Source: Pseudoxanthomonas kalamensis DSM 18571
Lineage (GTDB): Bacteria > Pseudomonadota > Gammaproteobacteria > Xanthomonadales > Xanthomonadaceae
Reading direction: 5' to 3'
DNA: 64,000 nt
NCBI RefSeq assembly: GCF_010211745.1
Contig: NZ_PDWQ01000003.1
Coordinates: 248,001 to 312,000, forward strand
The first letter of the stretch is position 1, and each line of letters opens with the position of its first letter. Below are positions 20,342 to 27,903 of this stretch, piece by piece. The position numbers and the translations under genes were made by a program. The notes under the pieces were generated by a model. The model had not been told where the DNA came from and made no database searches. It saw nothing but the letters and a program-made list of their open reading frames with translations.

Positions 20342-21094
20342 ATGCGTATCGACGTCATCAGCCTGTTCCCCGAATTCGTCGCCCAGTGCGCCGGCTTTGG
20401 CGTGGTCGGGCGGGCGCAGGAGCGTGGCCTGCTGTCGCTGCATGGCTGGAATCCCCGCGACCATGCCCAAGGCGGTTATCGGCGGGTCGACGACAAGACC
20501 TTCGGTGGCGGGCCGGGCATGGTGATGATGATCGAGCCCTTGCAGGCCTGCCTGGCCCAGGCACGCGCCGCCGATTCCGCCCTCGCGCCGCTGATCTACC
20601 TGAGCCCGCAGGGGCGCCCGCTGGATCAGGCCCGGGTACGCGAACTGGCGGCGATGCCGCGGCTGATCCTGCTGTGCGGACGCTACGAAGGCGTGGACGA
20701 GCGCTTCGTCCGGGCCGAGGTGGACGAGGAAATCTCGATCGGCGACTACGTGCTGTCCGGTGGCGAACTGCCGGCGGCGGTGCTGGTCGATGCGTTGGCG
20801 CGGCTGCAGGACGGGGCGCTGAACGACGCCGAATCGGCGGCCCAGGACAGCTTCGAGGACGGCCTGCTGGACTGCCCGCACTACACCCACCCGGCCAGCC
20901 ACCCGCTGGGCGAGGTGCCGGCGGTGCTGCGCTCGGGCGACCATGCCGCCATCGCCCGCTGGCGGCGCCAGCAGGCCTTGGCCCGGACCTGGCGGCGGCG
21001 TCCGGACCTGCTGGAGCGGGCAGGGCTTTCAGAGCAGGATCGGGCCCTGCTGCAGGCCTGGCGGGACAAGCACGAAAACGGCAGCGAACCCTAG
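20342..21094 (+). CDS. trmD: tRNA (guanine-37-N1)-methyltransferase
   Basis: A 250-residue SPOUT methyltransferase making m1G37 in tRNAs reading CNN codons, which prevents +1 frameshifting. The start [12 protein letters not shown] is standard. Conserved parts are [18 protein letters not shown], the AdoMet-binding trefoil knot ([26 protein letters not shown]) and the C-terminal [22 protein letters not shown]. No ribosome-binding site precedes the ATG, since the inverted repeat abuts it; translation may depend on that structure or on coupling. Confidence 0.97.
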   Translation: MRIDVISLFPEFVAQCAGFGVVGRAQERGLLSLHGWNPRDHAQGGYRRVDDKTFGGGPGMVMMIEPLQACLAQARAADSALAPLIYLSPQGRPLDQARVRELAAMPRLILLCGRYEGVDERFVRAEVDEEISIGDYVLSGGELPAAVLVDALARLQDGALNDAESAAQDSFEDGLLDCPHYTHPASHPLGEVPAVLRSGDHAAIARWRRQQALARTWRRRPDLLERAGLSEQDRALLQAWRDKHENGSEP

Positions 21095-21114
21095 CCAAAG
21101 CCCTGAAGAATCAG

Positions 21115-21120
21115 TATGAT
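21115..21120 (+). promoter_or_regulatory. Candidate -10 box in the rplS leader
   Basis: TATGAT lies 137 bases before rplS and is followed by GTGCGGCT, matching the bases after the rpsP -10. No good -35 is seen. The 162-base trmD-rplS gap is long for this operon and may hold an internal promoter or an rplS leader. Confidence 0.35.
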
Positions 21121-21256
21121 GTGCGGCTCGCTGGCCGGTCTGGCCTGCGGTCACAACAACAAACGTGCGGCGCAATCCCGCGACCGCATCCGCCTGAAGT
21201 TGTCCGACAACGACACGCCCACGCGCCCACCGGCGCACGAACCACACGGTACCGAC

Positions 21257-21670
21257 ATGAGCCGTCTCAACAAGTCCATCGTTTCCGAATTCGAATCCGC
21301 GCAGATCCAGCGCGAACTGCCCGCCTTCAGCCAGGGCGACACCGTCGTGGTCAACGTCAAGGTGAAGGAAGGCAACCGCGAGCGCGTGCAGGCCTACGAA
21401 GGTGTGGTCATCGCCAAGAAGAACGCCGGCCTGAACTCCTCGTTCACCGTGCGCAAGATTTCGCACGGCTACGGCGTCGAGCGCGTGTTCCAGAGCCACA
21501 GCGCCACCATCGAGTCGGTTCAGGTGAAGCGTCGCGGCAAGGTCCGCGCCGGCAAGCTGTACTACCTGCGCGGCCTGCAGGGCAAGAAGGCGCGCATCAA
21601 GGAAGACCTGGCCGCCACCGCGCAGGCCAAGGCCGCCAAGCTGGCCGCCGAGGCTGCCGCCGCCGAGTAA
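21257..21670 (+). CDS. rplS: 50S ribosomal protein L19
   Basis: A 137-residue large-subunit protein at the 30S-50S interface. [20 protein letters not shown] and the SH3-like region [20 protein letters not shown] identify it, as do [26 protein letters not shown]. The C-terminal 20 residues are Ala/Lys-rich and extend past the 115-residue core, as in other Xanthomonadaceae. The start at 21257 was chosen because an upstream open frame is non-conserved. A terminator follows at 21696-21729. Confidence 0.97.
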   Translation: MSRLNKSIVSEFESAQIQRELPAFSQGDTVVVNVKVKEGNRERVQAYEGVVIAKKNAGLNSSFTVRKISHGYGVERVFQSHSATIESVQVKRRGKVRAGKLYYLRGLQGKKARIKEDLAATAQAKAAKLAAEAAAAE

Positions 21671-21695
21671 TCGCGGCGCGAAGCTGGCAGCATGC

Positions 21696-21729
21696 GAACG
21701 GCCGCCCTCGGGTGGCCGTTCTGCTTTTT
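21696..21729 (+). terminator. Terminator of the rpsP-rimM-trmD-rplS operon
   Basis: An 8-bp stem GAACGGCC (21696-21703) and GGCCGTTC (21714-21721) is followed by TGCTTTTT. Confidence 0.75.
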
Positions 21730-21757
21730 GCCGGCATGCTGACGGTGGCGGCGTGAA

Positions 21758-22183
21758 TCAGGGACGTTCCCAGGATTCGATCGGCCCTTCGACGATGCGG
21801 AACAGCGGATGCGGCTGCGGCAATTGCGTGCGCAGTTCCCGATAGCGCGCCGGATCGCGTTGCTGCAATTTGGCCAGCAGGTGCCGCCATTCGTGGTCGA
21901 GCTGTCCCCGGCTGCACGCAACAGGAGTCACGCCGCGGGCCGGCCCCAGCTTGCTGCGATCGAAGCAATAGCCGCGTTCGGCGGCTTCATCGGCCACGAC
22001 CTTCAGGTAGGCGTTGATCGTGGAAACCGGCGCGGTCTGCTGGCGGAAACGCTGCAATTGCGGGTGATGCCGGTAGCCGCGGGTCTGGCCGCGCAACACG
22101 GCGCGCGCCAGCAGGCCTTCGCGCCACAGGGCGACGATGCCCTTGGCGTCGAGGAAGCGGGGATGCAGGGACCACAGGCGCAT
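21758..22183 (-). CDS. Pyrimidine dimer DNA glycosylase/endonuclease V family protein
   Basis: A 141-residue protein beginning MRLWSLHPRFLDAKGIVALW, typical of the bacterial branch of the T4 endonuclease V (Pyr_excise) family. Those enzymes act as N-glycosylase/AP lyases on UV-induced pyrimidine dimers using the N-terminal amine; bacterial relatives are little studied. The segment REGLLARAVLRGQTRGYRHHPQLQRF is family-conserved. The ATG at 22183 is the correct start; the longer open frame upstream is antisense to the next gene. It is divergent from the Hsp15-like gene. Confidence 0.8.
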   Translation of the reverse strand: MRLWSLHPRFLDAKGIVALWREGLLARAVLRGQTRGYRHHPQLQRFRQQTAPVSTINAYLKVVADEAAERGYCFDRSKLGPARGVTPVACSRGQLDHEWRHLLAKLQQRDPARYRELRTQLPQPHPLFRIVEGPIESWERP

Positions 22184-22267
22184 GGTGCTTCCGGGCGAAT
22201 ATCCGTGATGAATGACGTGCCTTCGCGGCGGGCGGATAATACGCCGAATTCCGCATTCCCCCATCGC

Positions 22268-22666
22268 ATGCAATCCGAATCCGCTTCCGTTCGTCTCGAC
22301 CTCTGGTTGTGGGCCGCGCGCTTCTACAAGACTCGCGCATTGGCCAAGCAGGCGGTGGAAACCGGCAAGGTCGAAGTGGGCGGACAGCGGCCGAAGCCGT
22401 CGCGCGCGCTGCGCGAGGGCGATGCGTTGCAGGTTGTCCGCGGCGAGGAATGTTTCGAGGTCGTGGTGCTGGCGTTGAGCGATACCCGTGGCCCGGCCAG
22501 CGTCGCCCAGACCCTGTATCGCGAGAGTGAGGAATCGCGCCGGCGGCGCGAGGAAGCACGCGCATTGCGCCGCGCCGCGGCCGATGGCTACCGGCCGCCG
22601 ACCCAGAAACCCGACAAGCGGGCCCGGCGCCTGATCCAGGCCCTGGGCGACATCGACGCGATGTAG
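22268..22666 (+). CDS. hslR: RNA-binding S4 domain heat-shock protein (Hsp15)
   Basis: A 132-residue protein with an S4 RNA-binding domain: SVRLDLWLWAARFYKTRALA and VETGKVEVGGQRPKPSRALREGD. The C-terminal half is basic and Arg-rich. Hsp15 binds 50S subunits carrying stalled nascent chains and helps recycle them. The start MQSESASVRLDLWLW (ATG 22268) matches homologues; an in-frame ATG at 22208 would add 20 residues without similarity. Confidence 0.88.
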   Translation: MQSESASVRLDLWLWAARFYKTRALAKQAVETGKVEVGGQRPKPSRALREGDALQVVRGEECFEVVVLALSDTRGPASVAQTLYRESEESRRRREEARALRRAAADGYRPPTQKPDKRARRLIQALGDIDAM

Positions 22667-22679
22667 GCCGGCCCCGGCG

Positions 22680-23135
22680 TCAGCTGGCTTCCGGTGCCTG
22701 CTGCTCCAGTGCTTCGAAGTCCTCTTCGCGCAGCGCCAGGAAGGCCCAGAACGGCGCGTCATGGGTTGCCCAGTAGCTGCAGGCCTCGTCGAGAATCGAC
22801 AGCAAGGTGTCGAAATCGCCCTCGTTGGCGCCATGCAGGTCGCTTGCCTGGTCGAACAGCAGCGCATGGCCGCGCGCCGGCAGCCATTGCAGGTCGCGCA
22901 GGCTGTCCGCCAGCGCATCCCAGTTGCGGCCGGAACCGGGCGGGAAATCCAGCGCCACGGCGACGCGCAGCAACAGCGTGCGCTTGTCGCGGCAACCGGC
23001 CAGGTCGATGCGGCAGGGGCGCAGGTCGGCATCGCGTGCGGCGACCTCCAGCGTGTCCAGATCGTCGGCGGTGACGAAGAACACGCCGGCGCGCAGCGGG
23101 TCTTCCAGGCCCAGGTCGAATCCGGAACCGGTCAT
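22680..23135 (-). CDS. Barstar-family ribonuclease inhibitor
   Basis: A 151-residue cytoplasmic protein. The segment NWDALADSLRDLQWLP (residues 71-86) matches the barstar inhibitory helix; D73 and D77 correspond to barstar D35 and D39, which plug the RNase active site. It is about 60 residues longer than classical barstar, with an added N-terminal strand region. It overlaps the preceding RNase gene by four bases (ATGA), so inhibitor synthesis is coupled to the RNase. The pairing with a barnase-like gene supports the role of protecting the cell from its own secreted RNase. Confidence 0.88.
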   Translation of the reverse strand: MTGSGFDLGLEDPLRAGVFFVTADDLDTLEVAARDADLRPCRIDLAGCRDKRTLLLRVAVALDFPPGSGRNWDALADSLRDLQWLPARGHALLFDQASDLHGANEGDFDTLLSILDEACSYWATHDAPFWAFLALREEDFEALEQQAPEAS

Positions 23136-23557
23136 GGCGTCACCTCGAAACGGCGGAAGCTGTCGTAGTGGTCGTCGGTGTAGTAGTACTCGCTTGGTGG
23201 TTGTCCGCCGGTGACGATGCGGCGGGCGCCGCGATGATTCAGCCCGGGCGTGTCCACGGTGTACTCGCGGTAGTAGCCGCGCGCCCGCGACGGCAGGTGG
23301 CCTTCGCGGTTGCCGAACACGCCGCCGTCCTGCGGATGGGGGAAGGGGCCGCCTTGGCGGATCAGGCGCAGGGTGTCGTGCGCCTCGCGCGGAAGGAAGG
23401 CGGGCAGGGTGTCCGTGTCCGAGACATCGTTCGTTTTCGCGGCCGGCGCCGATGCCTGCGGGACCGGGACCGGTGCGGCGCCGGGTCGCTGTTGCGACCA
23501 CCAGGCGAGGGCCAGCAGCAGTGCAATCGCGATCCAGAGGGCCGGGGATTTGCGCAT
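23132..23557 (-). CDS. Exported guanyl-specific ribonuclease, barnase-like
   Basis: A 141-residue protein with an N-terminal signal or anchor (residues 7-20, LWIAIALLLALAWW), a Pro/Ala linker to about residue 45 and a barnase/N1-type domain. Catalytic residues align with barnase: E98 in YYREYTVDTPG, R113 in GARRIVTGG and H130 in TDDHYDSF; FGNREGHLPSR is also shared with barnase. The enzyme would cleave RNA after guanosine in the periplasm or outside the cell. The barstar-like inhibitor gene follows with overlapping codons and a small lipoprotein gene precedes by 14 bases. Confidence 0.9.
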   Translation of the reverse strand: MRKSPALWIAIALLLALAWWSQQRPGAAPVPVPQASAPAAKTNDVSDTDTLPAFLPREAHDTLRLIRQGGPFPHPQDGGVFGNREGHLPSRARGYYREYTVDTPGLNHRGARRIVTGGQPPSEYYYTDDHYDSFRRFEVTP

Positions 23558-23571
23558 GTACCAAAGCGTCC

Positions 23572-24045
23572 TCAGTCGAACAGGAAGCGGCCGCAGCCGC
23601 GGTATTCGCGGTCGCCGACGCCGAGCATGGCCGAGGCCGGGTAGATCTGGTCGCTCATGCCGTCGCTGCAGTCCTCGCGAACGATGACGAGCTTCACCGC
23701 GCTGCCGTCGTCGGCGGTGCCGGCAAAGCCGACGGCGTCGGCCAACGGCTGCGATTGCGCCACCTCGAGCATGCGCTCGCCATAGTCCAGCGACAGATGC
23801 ATGGCGGGCGCTTCGCCCATCGCCACTTCCACCGACCAGCCCGGCTCGTTGCCGACGCCGCGGAAACCGATGCCGCGCTCACGTGCGGCGTCCCAGGGCG
23901 ATGAGGCGAGCGGAACCGTTTCGGCATCGGTGGGCGTTGCTGTGACCTCGCCGGCATCCGTTGCCGGTTCCGTAACCGATGCCGTCCTGTCGCAGGCAAC
24001 CAGTCCCAGCGACAGCATCAGCAGGCAGGGCAGACGGGGGTTCAT
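23572..24045 (-). CDS. Small lipoprotein, COG3650-like
   Basis: A 157-residue protein with a signal peptide and lipobox ending at C18 (LGLVAC). After a Thr/Ala/Pro linker the globular part has GFRGVGNEPGWSVEV and the C-terminal YRGCGRFLFD, a pattern found in predicted periplasmic proteins of the COG3650/META-related group. Two more cysteines (REDCSDGM and YRGCGR) may form a disulfide. The function is unknown. It is the first gene of a three-gene unit with the RNase and barstar-like genes, but nothing proves a shared role. Confidence 0.7.
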   Translation of the reverse strand: MNPRLPCLLMLSLGLVACDRTASVTEPATDAGEVTATPTDAETVPLASSPWDAARERGIGFRGVGNEPGWSVEVAMGEAPAMHLSLDYGERMLEVAQSQPLADAVGFAGTADDGSAVKLVIVREDCSDGMSDQIYPASAMLGVGDREYRGCGRFLFD

Positions 24046-24182
24046 GGCGCGTTCCGGTTTCGCATGTGCTGCGGGAAGTCCGGTCGATTGTAGGGGGTGC
24101 GGCTGTACGCAAGCCGAAGCGGCGCCGGTGCGCCGCAGCATCGGTTAGGCTTGCCGTTCCGCCATCCTGGAACCGCGAACCG

Positions 24183-25775
24183 ATGACGAATGCCGCAGCC
24201 CCGCCCGGGGCGGACCCCACGGGCCGATTGCCGCGCCAGATTCCCTACATCATCGGCAACGAGGCCTGCGAGCGCTTCAGCTTCTACGGCATGCGCAACA
24301 TTCTGGTGCCGTTCCTGGTCAGCAGCATCCTGTTGGCCTATCTGCCGGAAGCGGAGCGCGAGGGCACGGCGAAGGACGTGTTCCATACGTTCGTTATCGG
24401 CGTGTACTTCTTCCCGCTGCTGGGTGGCTGGCTGTCGGACCGCTTCTTCGGCAAGTACAACACCGTGCTGTGGTTGTCGCTGGTGTACTGCGCCGGACAT
24501 GCCTGTCTGGCCCTGTTCGAGGACAACCGCAACGGTTTCTACACCGGCCTGTTCCTGATTGCGCTGGGTTCCGGGGGTATCAAGCCGCTGGTGTCGGCCT
24601 TCGTCGGCGACCAGTTCGACCAGAGCAACAAGTCGCTGGCCAAGGTCGTCTACGACGCTTTCTACTGGACGATCAACTTCGGCTCGTTCTTCGCTTCGCT
24701 GTTGATGCCGATCTTCCTGCGCAACTACGGGCCGTCGGTGGCGTTCGGCATTCCGGGTCTGCTGATGTTCGTGGCCACGGTGGTCTTCTGGGCCGGCCGG
24801 CACAAGTACGTGCACGTGCCGCCGTCGCCGCCGGACCCGGACTCCTTCCTCAAGGTGGTGCGCAGCGCGCTGCTGGGACCGGCGCCGGGCAAGGGCGCGG
24901 GGACGCTGCTGGCCGGCATCGGTGTGGTGCTGGCGCTGGCTTCGCTGGCGCTGATCCCGTCGATGGGCTTCGTCAAGGCGGTGCTGATCGGCCTGGGGCT
25001 GCTGATCGCGCTGGTCGGAAGTGGCGCCTCGATGCAGTTGGAGCGCGCCGGCGCGAAGCATCCGCAGCAAGCCATCGAAGGCGTGCGCGCGGTGTTGCGG
25101 GTACTGATCGTGTTCGCCCTGGTCACCCCGTTCTGGTCGCTGTTCGACCAGAAGGCGTCGACCTGGGTGCTGCAGGGCCAGACCATGCATATCCCGCACG
25201 AGGCCTGGTGGTGGCCGAGCTGGCTGGTGGTGACGGCCGGGCAGATGCAGGCGTTGAATCCGATCATGGTCATGCTGCTGATCCCGTTCAACAACCTGGT
25301 GCTGTACCCGCTGCTGCGGCGGGCCGGTTTCGAAACGACCGCGCTGCGGCGGATGGGCTTCGGCATCGCCTTTTCCGGTCTGGCCTGGGTGGTGGCCGGC
25401 CTGATCCAGCTGTGGATCGACGGCGGCGATCCGGTATCGCTGGCCTGGCAGGTCCTGCCGTACCTGCTGCTGACCTTCGGCGAGGTGCTGGTTTCGGCGA
25501 CCGGGCTGGAATTCGCCTACAGCCAGGCGCCGCGGGCGATGAAGGGCGTGATCATGAGCTTCTGGCTGCTGTCGGTGTCCTACGGCAACCTGTGGGTGCT
25601 GCTGACCAATGCCGGGGTCCGCCACCCGGCGGTGATCGAACGGATCGCCGCGACCGGTCTCAGCGAGAACGCGTTCCTGATGTTCTTCTTCGCCGTCTTC
25701 GCCTTCGTGGCCGCGCTGGCGTTCGCCCTGTACGCCAGGCGCTACCCGATGCAGGACAATTACCGCACCACCTGA
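24183..25775 (+). CDS. POT family proton-dependent oligopeptide transporter
   Basis: A 530-residue inner-membrane permease with about 12-14 helices. The POT signature lies near the N terminus: IIGNEACERFSFYGMRNIL (ExxERFxYYG type), whose charged residues couple protons to di- and tripeptide uptake. The segment FVGDQFDQSNKSLAKVVYDAFYW is the second POT motif. The start at ATG 24183 places 15-20 residues before the motif as in homologues. A rhomboid gene follows after 20 bases and is probably co-transcribed. Confidence 0.92.
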   Translation: MTNAAAPPGADPTGRLPRQIPYIIGNEACERFSFYGMRNILVPFLVSSILLAYLPEAEREGTAKDVFHTFVIGVYFFPLLGGWLSDRFFGKYNTVLWLSLVYCAGHACLALFEDNRNGFYTGLFLIALGSGGIKPLVSAFVGDQFDQSNKSLAKVVYDAFYWTINFGSFFASLLMPIFLRNYGPSVAFGIPGLLMFVATVVFWAGRHKYVHVPPSPPDPDSFLKVVRSALLGPAPGKGAGTLLAGIGVVLALASLALIPSMGFVKAVLIGLGLLIALVGSGASMQLERAGAKHPQQAIEGVRAVLRVLIVFALVTPFWSLFDQKASTWVLQGQTMHIPHEAWWWPSWLVVTAGQMQALNPIMVMLLIPFNNLVLYPLLRRAGFETTALRRMGFGIAFSGLAWVVAGLIQLWIDGGDPVSLAWQVLPYLLLTFGEVLVSATGLEFAYSQAPRAMKGVIMSFWLLSVSYGNLWVLLTNAGVRHPAVIERIAATGLSENAFLMFFFAVFAFVAALAFALYARRYPMQDNYRTT

Positions 25776-25795
25776 TCGAGACGAAACGGAATCCC

Positions 25796-26413
25796 ATGGA
25801 AAGCATGTTCACCTGGATCATCATCGGCGCCACCGTGCTGGTGTCGTGGCTGGCCTTCAACGACCGCCGGCTGATGGATCGGCTGATCCTGTGGCCGCCG
25901 GCCATCGACAAGTCGAAGCAGTACGACCGGCTGCTGACCTACGGCTTCCTGCACGCCGACTTCGCCCATCTGCTGTTCAACATGGTCACCCTGTACTTCT
26001 TCGGGCGCTACATCGAGGCGGTCATGAGTCGCTGGAGCGGGCCGTGGGTGTTCCCGCTGTTCTACCTGTCGGCACTGGTGGTATCGATCCTGCCCAGCTA
26101 CCTGAAGAACCAGCACAACCCGCGCTACTACAGCCTGGGCGCCTCGGGCGCGGTGTCGGCGGTGCTGTTCGCCTTCATCCTGCTGCAGCCGTGGACGTGG
26201 ATCTTCGTGTTCTTCATTCCGGTGCCGGCCATCGTCTATGCGGTGGCCTACGTGGCCTACAGCATCTGGATGGACCGCAAGGGCGGGGACCATATCAACC
26301 ACAGCGCGCATCTGGCCGGTGCGGCCTATGGGGTGATGTTCATGCTGATCATGCGCCCGGATGTGCTGGGGCATTTCCTGAATGCGGTAGCCAACCCCGG
26401 CTTTCCGCGCTGA
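25796..26413 (+). CDS. Rhomboid family intramembrane serine protease
   Basis: A 205-residue membrane protein with about six helices. The catalytic serine is S117 in SLGASGAVSAV (GxSG) and the catalytic histidine is H172 in HSAHLAGAAYG. The HLLFNMVTLYFFG segment (residues 58-70) is the oxyanion-hole helix of rhomboids. These proteases cut transmembrane substrates within the bilayer; the substrate here is unknown. The gene is 20 bases downstream of the peptide transporter and followed by a terminator-like hairpin. Confidence 0.9.
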   Translation: MESMFTWIIIGATVLVSWLAFNDRRLMDRLILWPPAIDKSKQYDRLLTYGFLHADFAHLLFNMVTLYFFGRYIEAVMSRWSGPWVFPLFYLSALVVSILPSYLKNQHNPRYYSLGASGAVSAVLFAFILLQPWTWIFVFFIPVPAIVYAVAYVAYSIWMDRKGGDHINHSAHLAGAAYGVMFMLIMRPDVLGHFLNAVANPGFPR

Positions 26414-26424
26414 GCCAAAAGAAA

Positions 26425-26456
26425 CGGCGCGCCGGAGTCCCCACTCCGACGCGCCG
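26425..26456. terminator. Hairpin between convergent rhomboid and small-protein genes
   Basis: The arms CGGCGCG-C-CGGAGT (26425-26438) and ACTCCG-A-CGCGCCG (26443-26456) pair over 13 of 14 positions around CCCC. There is no long T-run, so it may be a bidirectional, partly Rho-assisted terminator. Confidence 0.55.
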
Positions 26457-26513
26457 CGGATCCGTCCTGGTGTGCTGGATTGGCGCCGCTTCCGTGCGAC
26501 GTTCCGAGGATGC

Positions 26514-26714
26514 TCAGGCGGCGAAGGCCGACGGTGGCTGCGAGTCCTGCAGGTCTTCCCCGTAGGAAGAGATCAGTCGCTCGTACACGGCGTTGTTCAG
26601 TCGCTCGAATTCCCAATCCTGGGTGTTGCCGGTGACGGCCAGTTGATAGAGGCCTTCAAGCAGGCTGAAGTCGCTGACCGTGTCGTTGCTGGCGATGGCG
26701 TCCTGGAAGCTCAT
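26514..26714 (-). CDS. Uncharacterised 66-residue protein behind a sigma-54-like promoter
   Basis: A small soluble protein: MSFQDAIASNDTVSDFSLLE, then a predicted helical stretch (GLYQLAVTGNTQDWEFERLN, NAVYERLISSYGEDLQ) and an Ala/Pro tail. It is acidic, with no signal peptide, membrane segment or metal motif. It is not recognised as a characterised family. The start is supported by AGGGGA six bases upstream, and a strong -24/-12 sigma-54 match lies 48-64 bases upstream. This suggests conditional expression, for example with motility, pili or nitrogen control. The neighbours are a convergent rhomboid gene and a divergent lipoprotein gene. Confidence 0.65.
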   Translation of the reverse strand: MSFQDAIASNDTVSDFSLLEGLYQLAVTGNTQDWEFERLNNAVYERLISSYGEDLQDSQPPSAFAA

Positions 26715-26761
26715 AGTGGTTCCCCTGGATGGATGTGGAAAAAGACTCTCGAAGGGGTATA

Positions 26762-26778
26762 TGCAGTAACCGTGCCAA
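26762..26778 (-). promoter_or_regulatory. Sigma-54 (RpoN) type promoter
   Basis: On the minus strand the sequence is TTGGCACGGTTACTGCA. It matches the RpoN consensus TGGCAC-N5-TTGC with one change (C for the first T of the -12 element), and GG and GC have the required 10-base spacing. The predicted start near 26751 gives a leader of about 37 bases to the 66-residue protein. Confidence 0.6.
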
Positions 26779-27046
26779 CATTCCCTGGCAGGCCGAATCC
26801 GCCCGTGGCAAGGGGCCTCGCGGCGAACGGCGGGGCCGAAACGGGCCGAAAGTGACCCATTGCGTCGGCATTTGCCGCTTGCGACGGTCGCAGTGGGCCG
26901 GGGACTGCCAGACGGTGGAAATGCGGGGCTTATATACTGGTCCGGCCATCGGGGCGCGGCAGGATGGGGGTGGGCGCGAACCGGCGACGCCCCGCGGGGC
27001 AAGGGCCGTACCGATGGAATCGCATCCGCTACCGAGGATTCCGGAC
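26779..27046. other. Intergenic region upstream of the DUF3298-like lipoprotein
   Basis: Together with 26715-26761 this is a 332-base gap between divergent genes. It holds the sigma-54-like site on - and a TATACT box at 26933-26938 on + that could serve the lipoprotein gene. No RNA gene or conserved reading frame was recognised in the rest. Confidence 0.5.
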
Positions 27047-27883
27047 GTGACATCGCATCGCATCATCCTGGCCGCCGTTTGCTTGTTCGCCCTGCTGGCC
27101 GTGGCCGGCTGCAAGCCGGATTCCGACAGCGCATCGCCATCCGTGGCGCCTACGGCGCCGGTGGCGGACGATCAGGCCGTGCCGCCGGCCGAACCGGAGA
27201 CGGTCGAGCTGAAGGACGTCATCGAGACCAACGACCGCTACGTCATCGGCATCAGCTACCCGCCGGGGATCAACCGCTATCCGGGGCTGGCGCGCGCCAT
27301 CGGCGCCTATGTGCAGGAAGCGAAGGACGGGCTGATGGCGGCGGTCGAGGGTTTCGGCAACGACAAGCCGTCGATTCCCTACGAACTGTCGCTGAATTTC
27401 GAACAGGTGCTGGACAGCCCCGATCTGGTCGCGATCGCCGCCGACGGCAGCCGCTACACCGGCGGTGCCCACGGCGAGCCGCTGGTGGCGCGCTTCGTCT
27501 GGCTGCCGAAGCAGGACAAGGCATTACAGGCCGATGAGCTGATTCCGGGCGCCGACGGCTGGATGGCGATCAGCGGCTACGTGCGCGAGCAACTGCGCAC
27601 GGCGGTCTCGGTGCGCGCCGATGCCGACGAGATGGCGCCCGAGGATCGCGCGCGGCTGGTGCGTACGGCCAACAAGGTGATCGACGAGGGTACCGAGCCG
27701 GATTCGGACAATTTCCGCCAGTTCCAGCCGCTGGTCGATGCGCAGGGCAAGCTGTCCGCGCTGCGCTTCGTGTTCCCCCCGTACCAGGTCGGCCCCTACG
27801 CCGACGGTACACAGAGCGTGGACGTGCCGATCGAAGTGCTGCGCCCGTATCTGGCCCCGGAATACGCCGGGTTGTTCGAATGA
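27047..27883 (+). CDS. DUF3298/PdaC-like periplasmic lipoprotein
   Basis: A 278-residue protein with a signal peptide and lipobox ending at C22 (LLAVAGC), a Pro/Ala linker and a globular domain. Residues after NDRYVIGISYPP, through GGAHGEPLVARFVWLP, resemble the DUF4163/DUF3298 pair found in RsiV and PdaC-type proteins; GGAHG-type sequence is a typical DUF3298 feature. In RsiV this fold binds lysozyme, but that role cannot be assumed here. The GTG at 27047, with GAGG nine bases upstream, gives a compact signal peptide; an ATG at 27014 would add 11 residues. cfa follows after 20 bases. Confidence 0.75.
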   Translation: MTSHRIILAAVCLFALLAVAGCKPDSDSASPSVAPTAPVADDQAVPPAEPETVELKDVIETNDRYVIGISYPPGINRYPGLARAIGAYVQEAKDGLMAAVEGFGNDKPSIPYELSLNFEQVLDSPDLVAIAADGSRYTGGAHGEPLVARFVWLPKQDKALQADELIPGADGWMAISGYVREQLRTAVSVRADADEMAPEDRARLVRTANKVIDEGTEPDSDNFRQFQPLVDAQGKLSALRFVFPPYQVGPYADGTQSVDVPIEVLRPYLAPEYAGLFE

Positions 27884-27903
27884 GGTGATCCCGCCGGGAG
27901 GTC

